Part shown: piece by piece, positions 43,443-52,839 of the stretch
Layout: every line of letters starts with the position of its first letter
How positions within the stretch are numbered: position 1 is the stretch's first letter
Assembly: GCA_013203595.1 (NCBI GenBank)
Contig: JABMNT010000121.1
Span: 18,554 to 82,553, forward strand
DNA: 64,000 bases
Direction of reading: 5' to 3'
Source: Rhodospirillales bacterium
GTDB taxonomy: Bacteria; Pseudomonadota; Alphaproteobacteria; Rhodospirillales; Casp-alpha2
Program-made: the position numbers and the translations under genes
The notes under the pieces: model-generated
What the model was told of the DNA's origin: nothing
The model's database searches: none
The model's input: only the letters and a program-made list of their open reading frames with translations

Positions 43443-44807
43443 CTAGAAGAGCAATCGGGGAAGGTAGGTGGCAATTTCCGGAAAGATGACGATCGACACC
43501 ATACAGATCAGCATGATGATCCAGTAGGGGGTCGAGCTTTTGAATATGGTCATGACACTGACATCCGGATCAATCTCCTGGATCGACGCCTTGACCGTAT
43601 AAACCAGCAATCCGAACGGCGGTGTCAGCAACCCGGCCTCGATGGCAATAATACCGATGATGGCAAAGGCGATCGGATCGTACCCGATCTTGACGGCGAT
43701 GGGCGCAAAGATCGCGGCCGTCAACAGCATGATGGATATGGAATCGATGACCATGCCAAGGGCAAACCAGATCCCGACCATAATCGATATGACCATCCAT
43801 GGCTCCAGGCCGGAGTCGACAAAAACCCCCTCGATGGCATTGGCCAGACCGGTCATGGCGAGGGTCCGTGAATAGAGCGCAGCGGTCACCAGCAACAGCA
43901 GGATCGGTGCAGAGGTGCGCCCGACAAGCAATATGGAATCAATAATGTCACGCAAGCGCATGCCTTTGATAATCCCCAGCGCCAGGCCGATCAGTGCGCC
44001 CGCCCCGGCCCCTTCGGTCGGCGTGAAAACACCGAACCAGATACCGCCGAGAACCGCGACGATGACAGTGACAATACCCGCCAGACTGATCAGGAACTGC
44101 CCGGTGGAGACGTCTTCGATATCAGCCATGGCCTCGGCATCACGGGCCGAAGGTGCCTGTCCGTCAACGAAACCCACAGTCGACGGGCGGAAAACAGCGG
44201 CCGCCAGAACATAGATCATAAACATACCGGCCAGCAGCAGACCGGGAATAACGCCGGCCGCAAATATCTGACCAATGGACTGTTCGGTCAGAATGCCCCA
44301 GACGATCATCAGCACGGACGGCGGTATCAGCATGCCTAGGCAGCTCGACCCGGCGACGGTGCCCAGGGCAAACCCCCGGTGATAGCCATAACGCTTCATT
44401 TCCGGATAGGCGATCCGGGAAAACGCCGCCGCGGATGCGATACTGACACCGGTTACAAAGGAAAACAGCGCGTTGCCGATAATCGTCGCAATCGCCAGCC
44501 GGCCCGGCAGCCGATGCAGCAGTCGGTTTATGCCGCGATAGACATCGGTGACCACACCTGATTTGCCAATAAATTCACCCATCAGCATAAACAGCGGAAT
44601 GACCGCAAAAATATAGGCCCGAATGGCCTCGTAGGCGGTTGCCGCCAGCATGCTCTGGACTGTGGCAAAGGCGTAGGAATCGGCACCCGTTACCAGGAAG
44701 ATGCCAAGCGCGCTGGTCATTCCAAGGGCAATGGCAATATGGACGCCAATCGCCACCAGGACAACCAGGCTGACGATCAGCAGAATAGCGGTATTGGATT
44801 CAAACAA
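43443..44807 (-). CDS. TRAP transporter large permease subunit (DctM family)
   Basis: A 454-residue membrane protein of about 12 helices. It has AVIPLFMLMGEFIGKSGVV, the FVTGVSIASAAAFSRIAYPEM segment, LGMLIPPSVLMIVWGILTEQSIG and IEAGLLTPPFGLLVYTVKA, the conserved DctM motifs. The best start is a TTG at 44807; there is no ATG in the right place. It is the main transport subunit of the TRAP system serving the AcnX locus, and is located 30 bp after the small subunit. Confidence 0.92.
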   Translation of the reverse strand: MFESNTAILLIVSLVVLVAIGVHIAIALGMTSALGIFLVTGADSYAFATVQSMLAATAYEAIRAYIFAVIPLFMLMGEFIGKSGVVTDVYRGINRLLHRLPGRLAIATIIGNALFSFVTGVSIASAAAFSRIAYPEMKRYGYHRGFALGTVAGSSCLGMLIPPSVLMIVWGILTEQSIGQIFAAGVIPGLLLAGMFMIYVLAAAVFRPSTVGFVDGQAPSARDAEAMADIEDVSTGQFLISLAGIVTVIVAVLGGIWFGVFTPTEGAGAGALIGLALGIIKGMRLRDIIDSILLVGRTSAPILLLLVTAALYSRTLAMTGLANAIEGVFVDSGLEPWMVISIMVGIWFALGMVIDSISIMLLTAAIFAPIAVKIGYDPIAFAIIGIIAIEAGLLTPPFGLLVYTVKASIQEIDPDVSVMTIFKSSTPYWIIMLICMVSIVIFPEIATYLPRLLF

Positions 44808-44837
44808 TGGACTGATCTTTCGTGTTGCTGAATGGAA

Positions 44838-45362
44838 TTAAGGGGTTTTGGAGCCCGCAGCCGCTTCGGAATCCAACAATTCCGGTTTAAATATATCGAT
44901 ATAGGCCATAACCAGATAATTGACCAAAGCCAGGGCACTGCCGGCAATAACCGTCCAGCGCGCCGGCCACGACGGCACGTGCAACGCACCTTCGCCTTCA
45001 AACTCACCTTCCACATAGGAAAGAATGCTTTCTTCCCAGCCACCGGTGATAATCATCAAAAAGAAGGCCGCCCCCAGCAGATAGCCGATGGCCAGAAGGA
45101 CTCGCTGGACCGGGACCGGCAACAGAAGCACCAGAAAATCGGCCTTCAGCATGGAGCCGCTGCGAATGGCATAGCCGACCTGCAAAAAAACCACGATCAC
45201 GATAGACGCCGAGACGATTTCAGCGACCCCGTAAATCGGCGTATCGAAAACCGTCCGGCCGATGATGGCCGCCATCACCAGAAAGGCGAGGCCAAAGGTC
45301 CAGGTAGCGGCGACGACCATCAGAAATTTCGACAAACGATCACTGAACGTAATGAGCGACAT
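44838..45362 (-). CDS. TRAP transporter small permease subunit (DctQ family)
   Basis: A 174-residue four-helix membrane protein (helices near residues 14-33, 43-64, 84-102 and 127-147). It has the VFLQVGYAIRSGSMLKADFLVLLLP segment with the Arg and Asp expected for DctQ. AGAGGAT precedes the ATG. Gene order is P-Q-M, the usual one. It is separated from the binding-protein gene by an intrinsic terminator. Confidence 0.88.
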   Translation of the reverse strand: MSLITFSDRLSKFLMVVAATWTFGLAFLVMAAIIGRTVFDTPIYGVAEIVSASIVIVVFLQVGYAIRSGSMLKADFLVLLLPVPVQRVLLAIGYLLGAAFFLMIITGGWEESILSYVEGEFEGEGALHVPSWPARWTVIAGSALALVNYLVMAYIDIFKPELLDSEAAAGSKTP

Positions 45363-45404
45363 GGTGTATCCTCTATGCGTTGAGCCGTAGGAATATCAAA
45401 CGAA

Positions 45405-45446
45405 AAACAGTCCGGCTGGAATCACGGATCTTCCGATTCCAGCCGG
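45405..45446 (-). terminator. Intrinsic terminator between the dctP-like and dctQ-like genes
   Basis: A perfect 12 bp stem (CCGGCTGGAATC at 45412-45423 and GATTCCAGCCGG at 45435-45446) with an 11-base loop is followed, in the minus direction, by ACTGTTTTTCG. It lies 39 bases after the dctP stop. It should limit transcription of the permease and enzyme genes relative to the binding protein. Confidence 0.88.
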
Positions 45447-45484
45447 TCGTTTATCAATAGTCAGTTACATGGCGTCAAAGTGAA

Positions 45485-46570
45485 CTACTTGACGACGTAA
45501 CGAACCGGCCACGTGTAGCCGACTTTTTCGGCAGCTTCCAAAGTCGCATTGAGAATTGCCTTGGCGGGCAGGCCTTTTGCCTCGAGCTCATTGGCGTAGG
45601 CTTGCGGCCAGTCTTTCAGCTTGGTCGCCCATTCGAGACGGACTGATTCAGGCAAATCGCTGACGGTGATATTTTCGCGCAGCCAGGCCATGTCCTTCTC
45701 GTAGCCGGCCTTGTTGAAAACACCGGTCTGAATTTCATAGCGCGCGGCAACCTCTTTCATGATCGCCTGAACTTCCGGTGGCAGGCTGGCCCAGAACCGG
45801 TTGTTCACATTCAGGGCATGCCAGGTGATCGAACCAAAACCGATGGTCGTGTAATATTTTCCGACCTCATGCAGTTTGAAGACCGGTCCCCAGGCACTGG
45901 GGAACATGATCCCGCCTTCGGCCAGACCGGTTTTGATCTTCTCGTACCAGCCGGGCAATCCGTCGGTTACCGGAATAATGCCGATATTGGCTTCCTTCAT
46001 CCAATTCAGATTGAGACCGGCGCCAAGGATTTTGTGGCCCTTCAGATCGGAGACTTCTTTCCACGGAAAGTTGGTACCCAGATTGTAGCCGCCATCACCG
46101 ATCCGCGCGAGCATGGTCTGGTTGTACTTCTGGAACGCTTCTTCGAGCATCGGGAACTGCTTGTAGACAGAACTGGCAATGGCAACGCTTTGCACCGGAT
46201 CCATGGTGCCGAAGGGCAACATGATCTGGAACGCATGCATCGGCAGTTTGGAAGCCTCGAAGCAGAAACAGAAACCGCCAATATCGAGAACCCCGTTCTG
46301 GATGCCTTCGAAGGTATCAAAGACCTTGGTAATCGAACCACTGTAGCCTTCAATGAATTTGATGGTGTGGTCGGTTTTTTCTTCGACCGCCTTTTTCAGT
46401 TCCGGCTGGAAAAAGGTTTTCATCAGGCCCGCGTAAACAACGGTGGGTGGATGGCCGGAGCCGATCCGGATAACAATCTCTTTGGCATTTACTGCGCCAA
46501 CGCTAATTCCAAGGGTACCGGCAATTGCCAGCACAGATGCAACTGATTTTATCAGACTCATAGATTTCAT
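45485..46570 (-). CDS. TRAP transporter solute-binding protein (DctP family)
   Basis: A 361-residue periplasmic binding protein. The signal peptide is about residues 1-29, ending in VNA-KE. The DctP fold is supported by IRIGSGHPPTVVYAGLM, KEVSDLKGHKILGAGLNLNWM (the conserved loop after the hinge) and GGIMFPSAWGPVFKLHEVGKYYT. The usual Arg of the binding motif (KIR) is replaced by KILGAG, so the ligand may not be a simple dicarboxylate. AGGGAGGA precedes the ATG. It is the first gene of the 46570-37819 locus. Confidence 0.87.
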   Translation of the reverse strand: MKSMSLIKSVASVLAIAGTLGISVGAVNAKEIVIRIGSGHPPTVVYAGLMKTFFQPELKKAVEEKTDHTIKFIEGYSGSITKVFDTFEGIQNGVLDIGGFCFCFEASKLPMHAFQIMLPFGTMDPVQSVAIASSVYKQFPMLEEAFQKYNQTMLARIGDGGYNLGTNFPWKEVSDLKGHKILGAGLNLNWMKEANIGIIPVTDGLPGWYEKIKTGLAEGGIMFPSAWGPVFKLHEVGKYYTTIGFGSITWHALNVNNRFWASLPPEVQAIMKEVAARYEIQTGVFNKAGYEKDMAWLRENITVSDLPESVRLEWATKLKDWPQAYANELEAKGLPAKAILNATLEAAEKVGYTWPVRYVVK

Positions 46571-46795
46571 TGTCTTCCTCCCTAGTATTTGGATGCCCGA
46601 ACAGCCTCATGCACCCTTTTCGGCACATAATATTAAGCCGTAATTGGCTCCTCCGCCAATATCTTGGCAACTCTTGTGTTTGCGGTCGAATACAAAATGA
46701 GACTATGGGTATGCGTTAGCGGAATAGAGAAATTGGATTCCATGAAATAGGGGGGGAATGACATAAAAAAAATGGAAAAACCGGCCGATTGAAGG
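46571..46795. promoter_or_regulatory. Upstream region of the AcnX/TRAP locus
   Basis: On the minus strand a promoter-like pair can be seen about 75-105 bp before the dctP start: TTGGCG, then 18 bp, then TAATAT. It lies downstream of the end of glpK. No obvious terminator for glpK is present; a homopolymeric A run near 46766 gives T residues on that strand's complement only. Evidence for regulation is weak. Confidence 0.35.
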
Positions 46796-48286
46796 CTAAC
46801 TGCGGGTGCGCTTTACGGCATCCTGCCAACCCGCATATTTTTTATCGCGGATTTGTGACGGCATTCTAGCCTCGAACCGCTGCTCCAGCTTCCAGGCGGT
46901 GGCAAAAGAAGCGGGCGCGGGATAAAATCCGGCGCGCATACCAGCCAGATAGGCCGCGCCCAAGGCTGTTGTCTCCAGCACCTGCGGGCGATCAACGGGG
47001 GCTGCCAGCATATCGCTTAAAAACTGCATGGTCCAGTCACTGGCAACCATACCGCCATCAACCCGAAGCACCGTCTGATTTGCCGGCGCACCCCTCCAGT
47101 CCGCCTGCATGGCGTCCAGTAGATCGCGGGTTTGATAACAGACCGCTTCCAGCGCGGCCCGCGCCAGTTCGTTGGGCCCGGTGCTCCGGGTCAATCCGAA
47201 TAACGCGCCGCGCGCGTCCGCATCCCAATACGGCGCACCGAGACCGGTAAATGCGGGAACCAGATAGACCTGCTGGTGGGGGTCGGCGGCGGCGGCCATG
47301 GGCCCGGCTTCAGCCGCCGTCTGCAGCACACCCAGACCATCGCGTAGCCATTGAACAGCCGCCCCGGCGATAAAGATCGATCCTTCCAGGGCATAGGTCG
47401 GTTTGCCATCCAGTTGGTAGGCAATAGTTGTCAGCATGCGGTTTTTCGACGGGACCATTTCGGCACCCGTATTCAACATGGCAAAACAACCGGTGCCATA
47501 GGTCGATTTCATCATACCCGGCTTGAAACAGGCCTGCCCAATGGTCGCGGCATGCTGATCTCCGGCGATCCCCAGGATCGGGATTTCGCCCCCGAACAGA
47601 GAGGCGTCCGCATGGCCAAATTCGTGCGCGCAGTCGTGGACCGCAGGAAGAATTGCCGACGGAATGTTGAGTAGTTTGAGCAGGTCCTGATCCCAGGCAC
47701 CATCAACAATATTATAAAACAGCGTTCTGGCGGCATTGGTGGCATCGGTCGCATGCACCCGTCCCGCCGTCAGGCGCCAGAGCAAAAACGTATCGATCGT
47801 GCCAAAGGCCAGTTCACCGGCTTCGGCGCGCCGCCTTGCTCCTTCGACATGGTCCAGGATCCATGCAACCTTGGTTCCGGAAAAATAGGGATCGAGCAAC
47901 AAACCGGTTTTCGCCGAGACCCCGGGTTCTGCGCCTGCGGCTTTTAAGTCTGCGCAAAAATCCGCCGTTCTCCGGTCCTGCCAGACAATCGCCTTATGAA
48001 TGGGCCTGCCGGTTTTGCGGTCCCAGATAACCGTTGTCTCACGCTGGTTGGTAATCCCGATGGCGGCGATTTGAGATGCACTGGCGCCGGCTTTTTCAAT
48101 CGCCTGACGGCAGGTTTCAACAACACCCGCCCAAATCTCTTCGGCGTCGTGTTCGACCCATCCCGACTGTGGGAAATACTGGGGAAACTCCTGCTGGGCC
48201 GACGCACAGGGCCGGTAATCCTTATCAAACAAAATCGCGCGGCTGGATGTGGTCCCCTGGTCAATTGCCAGCACGTAATCTGTCAT
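46796..48286 (-). CDS. glpK: Glycerol kinase
   Basis: A 496-residue FGGY-family kinase that phosphorylates glycerol with ATP. Diagnostic segments are [16 protein letters not shown] (phosphate 1 site), [14 protein letters not shown], the glycerol-binding GWVEHD and [23 protein letters not shown] and [19 protein letters not shown]. Length is normal. It is the third gene of glpR-glpD-glpK on the minus strand, 45 bp after glpD, and supplies glycerol 3-phosphate to GlpD. Confidence 0.96.
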   Translation of the reverse strand: MTDYVLAIDQGTTSSRAILFDKDYRPCASAQQEFPQYFPQSGWVEHDAEEIWAGVVETCRQAIEKAGASASQIAAIGITNQRETTVIWDRKTGRPIHKAIVWQDRRTADFCADLKAAGAEPGVSAKTGLLLDPYFSGTKVAWILDHVEGARRRAEAGELAFGTIDTFLLWRLTAGRVHATDATNAARTLFYNIVDGAWDQDLLKLLNIPSAILPAVHDCAHEFGHADASLFGGEIPILGIAGDQHAATIGQACFKPGMMKSTYGTGCFAMLNTGAEMVPSKNRMLTTIAYQLDGKPTYALEGSIFIAGAAVQWLRDGLGVLQTAAEAGPMAAAADPHQQVYLVPAFTGLGAPYWDADARGALFGLTRSTGPNELARAALEAVCYQTRDLLDAMQADWRGAPANQTVLRVDGGMVASDWTMQFLSDMLAAPVDRPQVLETTALGAAYLAGMRAGFYPAPASFATAWKLEQRFEARMPSQIRDKKYAGWQDAVKRTRS

Positions 48287-48331
48287 GATATCCCGCCTTT
48301 CTGAAAACTGAATTTATGCCGCCGTGAATTC

Positions 48332-49852
48332 CTAATCGGGCGTGACCGTCGAGTCCTTTTTATTGTGAAGCCACAGACGCAAATTATCAATTTCTTCCGG
48401 TTTGAACCGCAAGCCCTGTTTGGTGCGGCGCCACAGAATATCTTCAACGCTTATCGCCCACTCGTTTTTCAGCAGATAATCAACTTCAATCTGATACAGA
48501 TCACCACCAAAATGGACGCCCAGATCCGCCGTCGTCTGCACATCGCCGAGCACCTGTTCGGTCAGGGTTCCATAACTGCGGGCCATGCGCCCCAGTAATC
48601 GGGGATCCAGATTGTGATATCTCTCAAGCAGGCTGTTGCGCATGGTGGTGAACTGCTCAACCGGAAAGTCACCACCGGGCAGCCGGGCATTCTGAGTCCA
48701 CGGACCGGAATGCGCCTGCAGGCTGGCGCCCAGTTTTTCCATGGCCTCTTCAGCCAGTCGGCGAAAAGTCGTGATTTTGCCGCCGAAGACATTCAGCAAT
48801 ACGGGCGCGCCGCCCGGTGCATCCAGTTCCAGCACATAGTCGCGGGTGGCTTTCTGGGCCGAGGCCTCGCCGCTGTCAAACAACGGCCGCACCCCTGAAT
48901 AGGTCCACACCACATCCTGTTGCCGAACGGGAACAGAAAAATAGGTTTGCGCCGCCTGGCACAGATAGGCAATTTCCGCATCGGTGGCATGGACGTCCCT
49001 GGGGTCATCGTGATAATCGACATCTGTGGTACCGACCAGGGTAAAGTCCTTTTCATAGGGAATCGCGAAGATAATGCGGGCATCGGCGTTCTGAAAAATG
49101 TAGGCCCGCTCATGGTCGAAAAGCTTTTTCAGAATGATGTGACTGCCTTTAACAAGCCGTACCTTGGCCTTCGAGTTGGACTTGAGCCGCTGGTGCAGGA
49201 CATCGGCAACCCAGGGGCCGGCGGCATTTACCAGCACCCGGGCCCGAACCGTTTTCCGGTCACTGGTGATCCGGTTTTCGGTTTCAATCTGCCAATGGTC
49301 TTCATTGCGGATTGCCGACAGGACTTCCGTCCGCACATTTATTTCGGCGCCCCGCGCGGCGGCATCCATGGCCGTCAACACAACCAGACGCGCATCATCG
49401 ACCCAGCAATCTGAATATTCGAAAGCCCTGGTCATTTCCCCTTTCAGGGGCCGGCCGGCCGGGTCGGTGCGCAGGTCAATGGAAGTGCATCCCGGCAACA
49501 GCTTGCGCCCGCCCAGATGGTCATACAGAAACAGTCCCAGTCTGATCAGCCAGGCCGGGCGCAGCCCCTTGAGATGGGGCAAAACAAAGCGCATCGGCCA
49601 ACTGATATGCGGCGCCATGGCCAGCAGGACTTCGCGTTCCTTCAGGGATTCCCGAACCAGCCTGAATTCATAATGCTCAAGATAGCGCAGTCCGCCATGG
49701 ATCAGTTTTGTTGATGCAGAGGAAGTACCGCTGGCCAGGTCATTTTTTTCAAAAAGCGCGACGGAAAGACCGCGCCCGACGGCGTCCCGGGCAATACCGC
49801 AACCGTTCACCCCGCCGCCAATGACCGCGATATCATATATGCCGTCGCCCAC
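48332..49852 (-). CDS. glpD: Aerobic glycerol-3-phosphate dehydrogenase
   Basis: A 506-residue FAD enzyme at the inner membrane that oxidises glycerol 3-phosphate to dihydroxyacetone phosphate and passes electrons to quinone. It has the FAD motif IAVIGGGVNGCGIARDAVGRG, ASGTSSASTKLIHGGLRYLE, VNAAGPWVADVL and LNVFGGKITTFRRLAEEAM. I place the start at the GTG at 49852, with GGAG eight bases upstream; a TTG 12 bases earlier has no ribosome site. It belongs to the glpRDK operon. Confidence 0.95.
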   Translation of the reverse strand: MGDGIYDIAVIGGGVNGCGIARDAVGRGLSVALFEKNDLASGTSSASTKLIHGGLRYLEHYEFRLVRESLKEREVLLAMAPHISWPMRFVLPHLKGLRPAWLIRLGLFLYDHLGGRKLLPGCTSIDLRTDPAGRPLKGEMTRAFEYSDCWVDDARLVVLTAMDAAARGAEINVRTEVLSAIRNEDHWQIETENRITSDRKTVRARVLVNAAGPWVADVLHQRLKSNSKAKVRLVKGSHIILKKLFDHERAYIFQNADARIIFAIPYEKDFTLVGTTDVDYHDDPRDVHATDAEIAYLCQAAQTYFSVPVRQQDVVWTYSGVRPLFDSGEASAQKATRDYVLELDAPGGAPVLLNVFGGKITTFRRLAEEAMEKLGASLQAHSGPWTQNARLPGGDFPVEQFTTMRNSLLERYHNLDPRLLGRMARSYGTLTEQVLGDVQTTADLGVHFGGDLYQIEVDYLLKNEWAISVEDILWRRTKQGLRFKPEEIDNLRLWLHNKKDSTVTPD

Positions 49853-49920
49853 AGAAGACTCCAAATCAGGTTATTTTCAGAATTTTACAAAAAAGAAACT
49901 AATCGAAGAAAAACGAACCT

Positions 49921-50748
49921 TCAACTGTTTTTATTTTCCGGATTATTTTCATCCGGCGATCCGGCAATTTCAATGACCACCTCGTTTTCGGCGCAAATCT
50001 GCTGCAATTCGGCCGGCGGCATTTTGTCAATAACAAAGCTATCTAGTTGAGAAATATGGCCTATTCGAACCGGCGCCGAACGCTCGTACTTCATGCTGTC
50101 GGCAACCAGTATGGAGTTTCGTGCATTTTCGATAATTGCCTGGGCCACTTTCACTTCCCGATGATCATAATCCAGCAGGGAACCGTCAGGATCGATGGCC
50201 GAGGCCCCGATAATGGCATAGTCGACTTTGAACTGGCGAATGAAATCACTGGCCGTTTCGCCAACCACGCCGCCGTCCGATGGCCGGACGGTGCCACCGG
50301 CAACAATCACTTCGATTTGCGGATTTCCGGCTAATATATTGACAACATTTATATTATTGGTAATCACCACGAGATTTTTGCGGGCTGACAGGGCATGGGC
50401 AACCTGTTCTGTTGTGGTCCCGATATTGATCAGAAGGGAACAGTCATTGGGAATAAGAGAAGCCGCCTTGAAACCGATTTTTCGCTTTTCCTCAGCGGCA
50501 ATGGAGCGCCGCGATTCATAACCGAGGTTGGTTATGCGCGTGGTCAGGACCGCACCGCCATGGACCCGCTGCATGATGTGAACATCACACAACTCGTTCA
50601 GATCCTTGCGTATGGTTTGCGGGGTCACGTCAAAACGAACAGCCAGATCGTCAACGGTCACGCGGCCGGATTCCCGCGCAGCCTCTATAATATCTGATTG
50701 CCGTGGTGAAAGTGTTTCAAGACTGGGAGGCTGAAGGATCGTGTTCAT
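49921..50748 (-). CDS. glpR: DeoR-family repressor of glycerol genes
   Basis: A 275-residue DeoR-type regulator. The N-terminal helix-turn-helix is RVTVDDLAVRFDVTPQTIRKDLNELCD (residues 29-55), followed by the sugar-phosphate-binding DeoR domain with INIGTTTEQVAHAL, VIVAGGTVRPSDGGVVG and AIIGASAIDPDGSLLDYD. GlpR proteins release DNA on binding glycerol 3-phosphate. The gene lies between glpD and the divergent glpV operon, so it probably controls both. AAGGAG lies 13 bases before the ATG, a slightly long spacing. Confidence 0.93.
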   Translation of the reverse strand: MNTILQPPSLETLSPRQSDIIEAARESGRVTVDDLAVRFDVTPQTIRKDLNELCDVHIMQRVHGGAVLTTRITNLGYESRRSIAAEEKRKIGFKAASLIPNDCSLLINIGTTTEQVAHALSARKNLVVITNNINVVNILAGNPQIEVIVAGGTVRPSDGGVVGETASDFIRQFKVDYAIIGASAIDPDGSLLDYDHREVKVAQAIIENARNSILVADSMKYERSAPVRIGHISQLDSFVIDKMPPAELQQICAENEVVIEIAGSPDENNPENKNS

Positions 50749-50895
50749 GGCGCTATTGATACTCCTTATTTATAAAAATAACCAGAAGCAGGATGCGGAA
50801 AAAGTCAATTTGCCAATGTCGATAATATTCGTTTGACTTTCACTTTCTTTCATTTCTATAGTGCTCGACATTTTAAACAGGGAGGGAGCCCGAAA
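50749..50895. promoter_or_regulatory. glpR-glpV divergent promoter with TTTC direct repeats
   Basis: A good sigma-70-type promoter for glpV is visible: TTGACT at 50833-50838, an 18 bp spacer and TATAGT at 50857-50862. The spacer carries direct repeats of TTTC (TTTCACTTTCTTTCATTTC at 50838-50856), the kind of site bound by GlpR/DeoR proteins. TTGACTTT (50833-50840) is also mirrored by AAAGTCAA at 50801-50808, so the two -35 regions are symmetrical. Confidence 0.65.
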
Positions 50896-52629
50896 ATGAG
50901 AACGAAACTATTTGCCGTCCTGACCGGGGCAGCACTGGTATCGGCCAGCGTGAGCCTGGCCGGTACAAACGAAGCGAAGAAATGGGTGGATGAGGAATTT
51001 CAGCCGTCCGCCATCTCAAAAGCCGAGCAAATGAAGGAAATGGAGTGGTTCATCAAGGCCGCGGAACCCTACAAGGGAATGGAAATCAACGTCCTGTCGG
51101 AAGGAATTCCGACCCATGACTACGAATCAAAAACCCTGACCAAAGCCTTTGAAGAGATCACCGGCATCAAGGTCAATCACCAGATCCTTGGCGAAGGTGA
51201 AGTGGTGCAGGCCGTGCAAACGCAGATGCAGACCAAACGCAATCTGTATGATGCCTATATCAATGATTCCGATCTGATCGGCACCCACTCACGGCTGCAG
51301 CTGGCCGTCAACCTGACCGACTGGATGGCCGGCGAAGGCAAGGACGTCACCAATCCGATGCTCGATGTCGACGATTTCATCGGCAAGTCTTTTACCACCG
51401 GGCCCGATGGCAAACTGTATCAGTTGCCTGACCAGCAGTTTGCCAACCTGTACTGGTTCCGCAAGGACTGGTTTGACCGGGCTGATCTGAAACAGCAGTT
51501 CAAGGACCGTTACGGTTATGACCTGGGCGTACCGGTCAACTGGTCGGCCTATGAAGACATCGCCGAGTTCTTTTCCGTCCACGTCAAGGAACTCGACGGC
51601 AAGAAAATCTATGGCCACATGGATTATGGCAAACGTGCGCCGGACCTGGGCTGGCGGATGACCGATGCCTGGCTGTCGATGGCAGGCGCCGGCTCGCAAG
51701 GCCTGCCAAACGGTATTCCCGTTGACGAGTGGGGCATCCGTATGGAAGCGGGAACCTGCAACCCGGTTGGAGCCTCCGTTTCACGCGGCGGGGCCACAAA
51801 CGGACCGGCAGCCGTCTACGCCATCCGCAAATGGGATGAATGGCTGCGCAAATATGCGCCACCGGGTGCCGCCAACTATGATTTCTACCAGTCCCTGCCG
51901 GCGCTTTCGCAGGGTAACGTTGCCCAGCAGATTTTCTGGTACACGGCGTTCACCGCTGTCATGGTTGCCCCGAAAAGCGACGGCAACAATACGGTCGATG
52001 ATGCCGGCAAGCCGCTATGGCGGATGGCCCCGTCTCCGCATGGTCCCTATTGGGAAAAGGGCCAGAAGCTGGGATACCAGGACGCAGGTTCCTGGACCCT
52101 GTTCAAGTCGACGCCGGTTGATCGCCGCAAGGCCGCCTGGTTATATGCCCAGTTTGTTGTCTCGAAGACCGTTGACGTCAAGAAAAGCCATGTCGGGTTA
52201 ACCTTCATTCGTGACACCACCATTAACCACCAGTCGTTCACCGAGCGGGCGCCGAACCTGGGGGGGCTGGTTGAGTTCTACCGCTCACCTGACCGTGTCA
52301 TGTGGTCGCCAACCGGCGTCAACGTGCCTGATTATCCGAAACTGGCACAGATCTGGTGGCAGCAGATCGGAGACGTAAACTCCGGTGCCTTCACCCCGCA
52401 GCAGGCAATGGATCGTCTGGCTTCGGAAATGGACCTGGTGATGGCCCGTATGCAGGCCGCCGATGAAAAGGCCAACACCTATGGCGGCTGTGGTCCGCGC
52501 CTGAATCCGGAATCGGATCCGCAGGTCTGGCTCGACAAGCCCGGCTCACCGAAGGCCAAAGTCAATGAAAAACCAAAAGGTGAAACCGTTAATTATGACG
52601 AACTCGTCAAGCGGTGGAGCAAAAGTTAA
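50896..52629 (+). CDS. glpV: Glycerol ABC transporter substrate-binding protein
   Basis: A 577-residue periplasmic binding protein, much longer than ordinary sugar-binding proteins and matching rhizobial GlpV. The signal peptide (MRTKLFAVLTGAALVSASVSLAG) is cut near residue 22. The mature protein contains INVLSEGIPTHDYESKTLTKAFEEITG, LYQLPDQQFANLYWFRKDWFD and SRGGATNGPAAVYAIRKWDEWL. AGGGAGGGAG precedes the ATG at 50896. In rhizobia the glpV gene is last in the operon; here it is first and next to the promoter. Confidence 0.92.
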   Translation: MRTKLFAVLTGAALVSASVSLAGTNEAKKWVDEEFQPSAISKAEQMKEMEWFIKAAEPYKGMEINVLSEGIPTHDYESKTLTKAFEEITGIKVNHQILGEGEVVQAVQTQMQTKRNLYDAYINDSDLIGTHSRLQLAVNLTDWMAGEGKDVTNPMLDVDDFIGKSFTTGPDGKLYQLPDQQFANLYWFRKDWFDRADLKQQFKDRYGYDLGVPVNWSAYEDIAEFFSVHVKELDGKKIYGHMDYGKRAPDLGWRMTDAWLSMAGAGSQGLPNGIPVDEWGIRMEAGTCNPVGASVSRGGATNGPAAVYAIRKWDEWLRKYAPPGAANYDFYQSLPALSQGNVAQQIFWYTAFTAVMVAPKSDGNNTVDDAGKPLWRMAPSPHGPYWEKGQKLGYQDAGSWTLFKSTPVDRRKAAWLYAQFVVSKTVDVKKSHVGLTFIRDTTINHQSFTERAPNLGGLVEFYRSPDRVMWSPTGVNVPDYPKLAQIWWQQIGDVNSGAFTPQQAMDRLASEMDLVMARMQAADEKANTYGGCGPRLNPESDPQVWLDKPGSPKAKVNEKPKGETVNYDELVKRWSKS

Positions 52630-52839
52630 GGCGTCCCTATTCGCCTGACCGTGGAGAAAACCGGGGAGCGCATAACTTGCTCCCCGGCTCCATTATAAAA
52701 ATTTGCCTCCGGGCAGTTTATAAATTTGAAATACAGCCCCACGACCCCTTTTCAAATTTGCACCCAAAAAGACATCGGTTTATTGTCTGGGGTGGTGCGG
52801 AAGACATTGCGCAGACCCGTTACGAATGGAACAGTACGC

